From: Oscillibacter valericigenes
Lineage (GTDB): Bacteria > Bacillota > Clostridia > Oscillospirales > Oscillospiraceae
Assembly: GCF_021531915.1 (NCBI RefSeq)
Contig: NZ_JAFBIV010000003.1
Location: forward strand, 1-64,000
Direction of reading: 5' to 3'
DNA: 64,000 nt
A program made the position numbers and the translations under genes. The stretch's first letter is position 1; every line of letters starts with the position of its first letter. Shown here piece by piece: positions 59,166 to 64,000 of the stretch. A model generated the notes under the pieces. It made no database searches and had not been told where the DNA came from. It saw nothing but the letters and a program-made list of their open reading frames with translations.

Positions 59166-60689
59166 ATGGAAAACTTTCTGTCCCTGCTGGCCGGTTTCCA
59201 GGTAGCCCTCGCTCCTGAGAACATCGGTGCCTGCCTGCTGGGCGCTGTTCTGGGTCTGGTGGTGGGCGCCATGCCCGGCATCGGCTCCCTGGCTGGCTGC
59301 GCCCTGCTGCTGCCCCTGACCTACAAATTCAATCCCACCACTGCCATCATCATGCTGGGCGCCCTGTACTATTCCAATATGTACGGCGGCTCCTTCAGCG
59401 CCATCCTGCTGAACATCCCCGGCGACTCCCCGGCCATTACCACCGCCCTAGATGGCTACCCCATGGCCAAAAAGGGCCGTCCCGGCCAGGCTCTGATGGC
59501 GGCTAACATCGCCAGCTTCCTGGGCGGCACCATCGGCATCCTGATCCTGACCCTGACCGCTTCCGGTCTGGCCACCCTGGGTCTGAAGTTCGGCTACGCC
59601 GAGATGACCCTGATCCTGCTGATCGCCATGACCTCCATCAGCTGGCTGATCGGCGAGAACCCCATCAAGGGCATCGTCATCACCATGCTGGGCATTCTGG
59701 TGGCCTCCATCGGTATGGATACCCTGTCCGGCGCTCCCCGCTTTGAGTTCGGCAACATGTATCTGCTGGGCGGTGTGCCCTTCACTCCCTTCATTATCGG
59801 CTGTGTGGGCTTTGCCCAGGTCATCAAGCTCATCAATGAGCGCGAGGCCGACGAGAAGAAGCGGGCCAACGAGGACAGCAAGACCAAGCTGTCCATCCGC
59901 CAGTCCATGCTGACCGGTCACGATTTCAAGCGCATCCTGCCTCCCATCCTCCGTTCCGGCGTGATGGGCACCTTCGTGGGCGTGCTGCCCGGTTCCGGTG
60001 CCACCACCGGCTCCATGGTGGGCTACGCCATGCAGAAGAAGTTCAAGAGCGAGGAGCCCATGGGCACCGGCGCTATCGAGGGCATCGCCGCCTCTGAGGC
60101 CGCCAACAACGCCGCGGCCGCAGGCGCCTTCGCTCCCCTGCTGGCTCTGGGCATCCCCGGCTCCGGCACCGGCGCCGTCCTGCTGGGCGGTCTGATGATG
60201 TGGGGCTTGAATCCCGGCCCCCTGCTGTTCGACAGCAACCCTGAGTTCTGCTGGGGTCTGATCTCCTCCATGTACATGGCCAACGTGTTCACCCTGCTGG
60301 TGGCCATTCTGGTCATTCCTTTCCTGATCAAGATCCTCAGTGTGCCCGTTAAGTACATGATTCCCATCATCACCTGCGTATGCATCGTGGGCGCCTATTC
60401 CACCAGCAACTCCATGTACGGTGTGATCGTGATGTTCGTGTCCGGCATCGTGGGTTACCTGCTGGATAAGAACGGCTTCCCCACCGCTCCCATGCTGCTG
60501 GCCTTCGTGCTGGCTCCCATGCTGGAGAAAAACATGCGCAAGGCCTTCATTGCTTCCCAGGGCAGTCTGAAGATTTTTGTCGACTCCCCCCTGAAGCTGG
60601 TGCTGCTGGCCGTGTTCCTGGTGCTGGTGCTCACCCCCGTGGTCAAGAGCATCCGCCGGAAGATGAAGGCCAAGAAGGCACAGGCCTGA
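59166..60689 (+). CDS. Tripartite tricarboxylate transporter large subunit TctA
   Basis: 507 residues, about eleven helices. Characteristic motifs: GLVVGAMPGIGSLAG, YYSNMYGGSFSAILLNIPGDSPA, GTFVGVLPGSGATTGSMVGY and EAANNAAAAGAFAPLLALGIPGSG-type block (split as EAANNAAAAGAFAPLL and ALGIPGSGTGAVLLGGL). The duplicated G-x-P-G-x-G loops are the family mark of the transport core. It uses an ion gradient, with a periplasmic-type binding protein delivering the acid. Confidence 0.94.
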   Translation: MENFLSLLAGFQVALAPENIGACLLGAVLGLVVGAMPGIGSLAGCALLLPLTYKFNPTTAIIMLGALYYSNMYGGSFSAILLNIPGDSPAITTALDGYPMAKKGRPGQALMAANIASFLGGTIGILILTLTASGLATLGLKFGYAEMTLILLIAMTSISWLIGENPIKGIVITMLGILVASIGMDTLSGAPRFEFGNMYLLGGVPFTPFIIGCVGFAQVIKLINEREADEKKRANEDSKTKLSIRQSMLTGHDFKRILPPILRSGVMGTFVGVLPGSGATTGSMVGYAMQKKFKSEEPMGTGAIEGIAASEAANNAAAAGAFAPLLALGIPGSGTGAVLLGGLMMWGLNPGPLLFDSNPEFCWGLISSMYMANVFTLLVAILVIPFLIKILSVPVKYMIPIITCVCIVGAYSTSNSMYGVIVMFVSGIVGYLLDKNGFPTAPMLLAFVLAPMLEKNMRKAFIASQGSLKIFVDSPLKLVLLAVFLVLVLTPVVKSIRRKMKAKKAQA

Positions 60690-60751
60690 CCCCCATTCCT
60701 CAGTTTTCCAATAAAAATGGAAATATATTTGAAAAGAAGGAGAAAAAAATC

Positions 60752-61804
60752 ATGAAGAAACTGATGGCCCTGACTCTTGCACTGCTCATGGCCCTGTCTC
60801 TGGCTGCCTGCGGCGGCAAGAAGACCGAGCAGCCCGCCACCTCTGGCAACAACGCTTCCACCGAGACCGCTGCTTTCGTTCCCAGCAAGAACATCACCTG
60901 GATCTGCACCTCTTCCGCCGGCGGCGGCTCCGACATCTTCTCCCGTAAGATCGCCGACATCATGAAGAACGACAATCTGGTCAACGGCCAGACCATCGTT
61001 GTCTCCAACGAGACCGACGGCTCCGGCGAGGTTGGCCGCAACAAGGTGGCTACCATGAAGGCTGGCGACGCCGACTACACCCTGCTGACCTTCAACTCCG
61101 GCGACCTGATGCCCATGGTCAAGAACACCAAGAACCGTTCCTCCAACTTCCGCATCCTGGCCATCATGGCTGTGGACAAGCAGCTGCTGTTCTCCTGCCC
61201 CGGCTCCGAGGCCAAGACGGACTATGCCAAGGCCGGCGGCGACCAGAACGACTTCGCTGCTGCCATTGAGGCTGCCAAGAACGGCACCTTCGTGGTCATC
61301 GGCGGTTCCAAGGGCGACGATATCACCACCTATGGCAAGCTGCTGGCCGAGGTCGGTCTGACCGAGCAGCAGATGGGCTACATCACCTACGACTCCACCT
61401 CCGACGCCATCACCGCTGCTCTGGGCGGCAACGTGGACTTCGTCATCTCCAAGCCCGCCGCCGCTTCCCAGTATGTGGAGTCCGGCGACCTGAACGCCGT
61501 CCTGGCTCTGGCCAACGAGCGCTATGCCGGCAACCTGGCCGACGCCCCCACCCTGTCTGAGATCGGCAGCTACAACAATGTGGAAGTTCCCGTGTGGCGT
61601 GGCGTTGCCGCTCCCGCCGCCATGAGCGATGCCGCTGTGGCCTTCTGGTCTGAGGCTCTGGGCAAGGTGTCCGCTTCCGATGCTTGGCACACCGAGTACC
61701 TGCAGAAGAACCAGCTGCTGGACGAGTACAAGGATACCGTCGCCGCCACCGAGTATGTCACCGCCTATGAGGCTGACTACATGGCTGCCAACGGTTTGAG
61801 CTAA
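60752..61804 (+). CDS. TctC-type substrate-binding lipoprotein
   Basis: 350 residues. Signal and lipobox: KKLMALTLALLMALSLAAC, lipid Cys at about 20, then a Ser/Thr-rich linker. The mature protein has the Bug/TctC pattern: ITWICTSSAGGGSDIFSRKIAD, VVSNETDGSGEVGRNKVA, GDADYTLLTFNSGDL and VPVWRGVAAPAAM. The ligand of Bug proteins is usually a carboxylate bound through two loops with waters. It lies 62 bases after tctA with a small hairpin (TTTCCA/TGGAAA) between them that may raise the level of the binding protein. Confidence 0.9.
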   Translation: MKKLMALTLALLMALSLAACGGKKTEQPATSGNNASTETAAFVPSKNITWICTSSAGGGSDIFSRKIADIMKNDNLVNGQTIVVSNETDGSGEVGRNKVATMKAGDADYTLLTFNSGDLMPMVKNTKNRSSNFRILAIMAVDKQLLFSCPGSEAKTDYAKAGGDQNDFAAAIEAAKNGTFVVIGGSKGDDITTYGKLLAEVGLTEQQMGYITYDSTSDAITAALGGNVDFVISKPAAASQYVESGDLNAVLALANERYAGNLADAPTLSEIGSYNNVEVPVWRGVAAPAAMSDAAVAFWSEALGKVSASDAWHTEYLQKNQLLDEYKDTVAATEYVTAYEADYMAANGLS

Positions 61805-61834
61805 GACTTGAGCTGAGTTACAATTTGTAGTATG

Positions 61835-61869
61835 ATTGAGGCGGGTCGCTTTTGCAGGCCCGCCTCAAT
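61835..61869 (+). terminator. Terminator after tctC
   Basis: ATTGAGGCGGG (61835-61845) pairs with CCCGCCTCAAT (61859-61869); a TATACTTAT tail follows. Confidence 0.6.
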
Positions 61870-61902
61870 TATACTTATGACAGCTGCAGGAGGGAGAGCG
61901 CC

Positions 61903-63795
61903 ATGGTCAACGTCATCGTATTCGTACCGTCGCCCAGCCAGCTGAGCTATGTGGAAGGCCTGGTCCGGGACATGCAGACGGATGAGGTCCATATCGACGT
62001 GGTCCACCGTTTCGGCAGTCCGGAGATCCTGAATCATCTGGACAGCTACGACGTGGTCCTGGCCCGGGGCATCACCTACCGCATGGTCTGCGCCCAGTAC
62101 CCCGGCAAGCATGTCATCCACCTGGCCTTTGACGGCACCGATATTCTGGAAGCGCTCCTGCACTGCCGGGAGGACTTCCATCCGAAGAAGATCGGCCTCT
62201 GTCTCAAGCGGGATGAATTGAAGCCCGTTCTGGCGGCTCTGTGCGAGTTCACCCATGCGGACATCCGCCTCTACGAAGTGGTGGATGAGCAGAGTGCCTA
62301 CGATGCCGTGGACGCTTGCCAGCGGGACAGAGTAGACGCCGTGGTCAGCGGCGGTACCGTCAGCGATATCTGCCAGAAGCGGGGCATGCCCTGCACCTAC
62401 ATCAATATCCGCCCGGCCACCCTGGAACGGGCAATGCAGGAGGTCCTGAACACCGCCCGTACCATCAACACTGAGCGCACCAAGACAAACATCATCCGCA
62501 TGATCCTGGACAACAGTGATGACGCGGTGCTGGCCGTGGACGAGACTGGCCGCGTTCTGGAGGCCAACGGTCAGGCCTACCAGCTGTATCAGCTGGCCTT
62601 CCTTCACAACTGGCAGGGACTTCCCGTCCGGGATATCAATCCCCAGTTGTCCTTTATCGGCAGCCGGGAGGCACCTTGCCGGGACGGTGAGGAAACCATT
62701 ATCAATCTGGGTGGCCAGAAGTACTACGTCAAATACAAGCTGATCTCCGGTGAGGCCTCCGGTATCGGCACGCTGATCACCACCAGTTCCGCCAGCAAGA
62801 TCCTGCAGGAGGAGCGCCAGCTTCGGAAGAGCCTGGTGCGAAAGAGCTCCTCCGTCAAGTACACCTTCCGGGATATCATTGCGGTGAATCCGGAGATGCA
62901 GAAAAAGGTGGAGATCGCCAAGAAATTCAGCCAGGCCCACTCCAACGTGCTGATCACCGGCGAGACCGGCACCGGCAAGGAACTGTTTGCCCACAGCATC
63001 CACGCTGCCAGCGGCCGCATGAATCAGCCCTTTGTGGCCATCAACTGCGCCACGCTGCCGGAAAACCTGCTGGAAAGCGAGCTGTTCGGCTATGAACCCG
63101 GCTCCTTCTCCGGTGCGTCCCGGGAGGGAAAGGCAGGCCTTTTTGAACTAGCCCATCACGGCACCATTTTTCTGGACGAGATCGGCGAGATCCCTGTGGC
63201 ACTGCAGGCCAAGCTGCTGCGGGTCCTGCAGGAGAAGGAGATCCGCCGGATCGGCAGCGCCGCCACGATCCCCATTGACGTGCGGGTCATCGCCGCCACC
63301 AACGTGAACATTCAGGAGCAGATCGCCCAGGGCCGCTTCCGCAGCGACCTGCTGTACCGGCTGAACGCTCTAGAGATCTATATTCCCCCGCTGCGGGAGC
63401 GTCCGGACGACGTGATCCCCCTGATGGAGGGCCAGCTGCGGATTCTGGCCGCTGAGCAGGGCAAAAAGGTGCCGAAGCTGTCCGCCGAGGCGCAGGATAT
63501 TCTGCGCCTCTATGCCTGGCCTGGCAATGTGCGGGAGCTGCGCAACATTTGCGAACGGCTGGTGGTGTTAAACGACTCTTCGGATGTGGATGTGGAAACA
63601 CTGAACGAGCTGCATGTGTTTTCCGGCAGCGCCCAGCCCTCTCCCGCACTGCAGCACAAGCCTGCAGCAACCCTTGTGCCTCCTCCGGCAAAAAAGAAAA
63701 AAGATCTGGCCCGGGAGCTGGGTGTCAGCCGCACGACGCTGTGGCGAATGAGCAAGCGTCAGGAAGCTGTCGCCCAGAAGAAGGACCAGGATTGA
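61903..63795 (+). CDS. PrpR-type sigma-54-dependent transcriptional activator
   Basis: 630 residues from the ATG at 61903 (GGAGGGAG upstream). The N-terminal 190 residues are a PrpR_N-like sensor (VFVPSPSQLSYVEGLV, DVVLARGITYRM, DAVVSGGTVSDIC). A PAS-like segment follows (NSDDAVLAVDETGRVLEAN). The AAA+ domain has Walker A GETGTGKE, ELFGYEPGSFSGASREGK, in which the sigma-54-contact loop GAFTGA reads GSFSGA, and Walker B GTIFLDEIGE. The C-terminal Fis-type HTH is LARELGVSRTTLWRMSK. It is presumed to activate the promoter at 57555 through the 57328-57377 repeat when the substrate is present. Confidence 0.92.
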   Translation: MVNVIVFVPSPSQLSYVEGLVRDMQTDEVHIDVVHRFGSPEILNHLDSYDVVLARGITYRMVCAQYPGKHVIHLAFDGTDILEALLHCREDFHPKKIGLCLKRDELKPVLAALCEFTHADIRLYEVVDEQSAYDAVDACQRDRVDAVVSGGTVSDICQKRGMPCTYINIRPATLERAMQEVLNTARTINTERTKTNIIRMILDNSDDAVLAVDETGRVLEANGQAYQLYQLAFLHNWQGLPVRDINPQLSFIGSREAPCRDGEETIINLGGQKYYVKYKLISGEASGIGTLITTSSASKILQEERQLRKSLVRKSSSVKYTFRDIIAVNPEMQKKVEIAKKFSQAHSNVLITGETGTGKELFAHSIHAASGRMNQPFVAINCATLPENLLESELFGYEPGSFSGASREGKAGLFELAHHGTIFLDEIGEIPVALQAKLLRVLQEKEIRRIGSAATIPIDVRVIAATNVNIQEQIAQGRFRSDLLYRLNALEIYIPPLRERPDDVIPLMEGQLRILAAEQGKKVPKLSAEAQDILRLYAWPGNVRELRNICERLVVLNDSSDVDVETLNELHVFSGSAQPSPALQHKPAATLVPPPAKKKKDLARELGVSRTTLWRMSKRQEAVAQKKDQD

Positions 63796-63832
63796 TCCGT
63801 CGGCTTCTTTGAGCCGTATAGGGAGGACCTCT

Positions 63833-64000
63833 ATGATACAAACCGTGCTGACACTGGCTTTGAGCACCACTGTCGGATATCTCCTTTACCGGAAACACGT
63901 CCCCGCCGGCATGCTGATCGGTGCGGTCATCGCCTCGGCAGTGCTGACTGCCGTATTCCACGCAGACAGCATCCCCAACGCGGCCAAAAACATGGCCCAG
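63833..64000 (+). CDS. AbrB-family membrane protein, N-terminal part (continues outside window)
   Basis: 56 residues are visible to the window edge, starting at the ATG at 63833 after GGGAGGACC. The hydrophobic start LTLALSTTVGYLLYRKHVPAG, then MLIGAVIASAVLTAVF and PNAAKNMAQ fit the first helices of AbrB-duplication membrane proteins (pfam05145), proposed transporters. It lies 37 bases after the activator gene and probably shares its operon. Confidence 0.65.
   Translation, partial: MIQTVLTLALSTTVGYLLYRKHVPAGMLIGAVIASAVLTAVFHADSIPNAAKNMAQ

Overview
The window looks like a chromosome segment from a GC-rich, Gram-positive gut anaerobe of the Clostridia, probably Oscillospirales. This is inference from AGGAGG-type ribosome sites, a CIRCE element, an FMN riboswitch, lipobox lipoproteins, DUF6076-type mobile genes and a large share of oxidoreductase, tripartite transporter and c-di-GMP genes. 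No rRNA, intact tRNA or CRISPR array was seen. AT-rich islands (about 5.4-6.2, 13.0-15.5 and 28-31 kb) interrupt GC-rich core blocks and coincide with mobile or decayed genes.

Layout. 1-1.9 kb: end of an integrative element (RepA-like ATPase, excisionase-like HTH, iteron-like repeats, a perfect inverted repeat). 1.9-6 kb: a TetR-led operon with a cysteine hydrolase, small membrane proteins, a ferredoxin remnant and a membrane-anchored Ntn amidohydrolase. 6.3-12.3 kb: KdpDE divergent from a TrkH/TrkA-type K+ uptake pair, with no kdpFABC. 12.3-15.3 kb: gene remnants (cut alpha/beta hydrolase, headless serine recombinase, McrB and Mrr_N pieces, oriT-like hairpins). 15.5-18.6 kb: an autoregulated ECF sigma / anti-sigma / lipoprotein operon. 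18.8-20.5 kb: CIRCE-controlled Hsp20 and CorA. 21.2-27.6 kb: methyltransferase and GntR divergent from HypB, a 914-aa FAD/Fe-S oxidoreductase, HypA and a DUF5692 membrane protein, with no hydrogenase. 28.1-33.4 kb: a roughly 5.3-kb segment between two copies of a tRNA 3' half, carrying a Rep-like HTH gene, a broken DUF6076 gene, and a DUF554/LysR pair. 33.7-39.2 kb: an XRE-type regulator, an Hpt protein, a REC-GGDEF-EAL-REC-GGDEF protein and receiver-domain scraps.

39.5-49.7 kb: a GDPD, HAD and EEP phosphohydrolases, two LacI regulators and an Afu/Fbp-type ABC transporter with a fused permease; together these suggest organophosphate uptake and breakdown. 49.8-53.5 kb: an FMN-riboswitch ribD-ribE-ribBA-ribH operon. 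53.7-57.3 kb: a PhnCDE-type ABC transporter behind a consensus promoter and a leader terminator. 57.3-64 kb: a sigma-54 promoter and a 50-bp inverted repeat upstream of pdxA-like, tctB, tctA and tctC genes, then a PrpR-type sigma-54 activator and the start of an AbrB-family membrane protein; this fits 4-carbon sugar acid (threonate/erythronate type) uptake and oxidation.

The best candidates for undescribed biology are the HypAB/FAD-FeS/DUF5692 operon, the sigma-54 PdxA/TTT locus, the leader of the Phn-type operon, and the orphan KdpDE-Trk pairing with a c-di-AMP motif.
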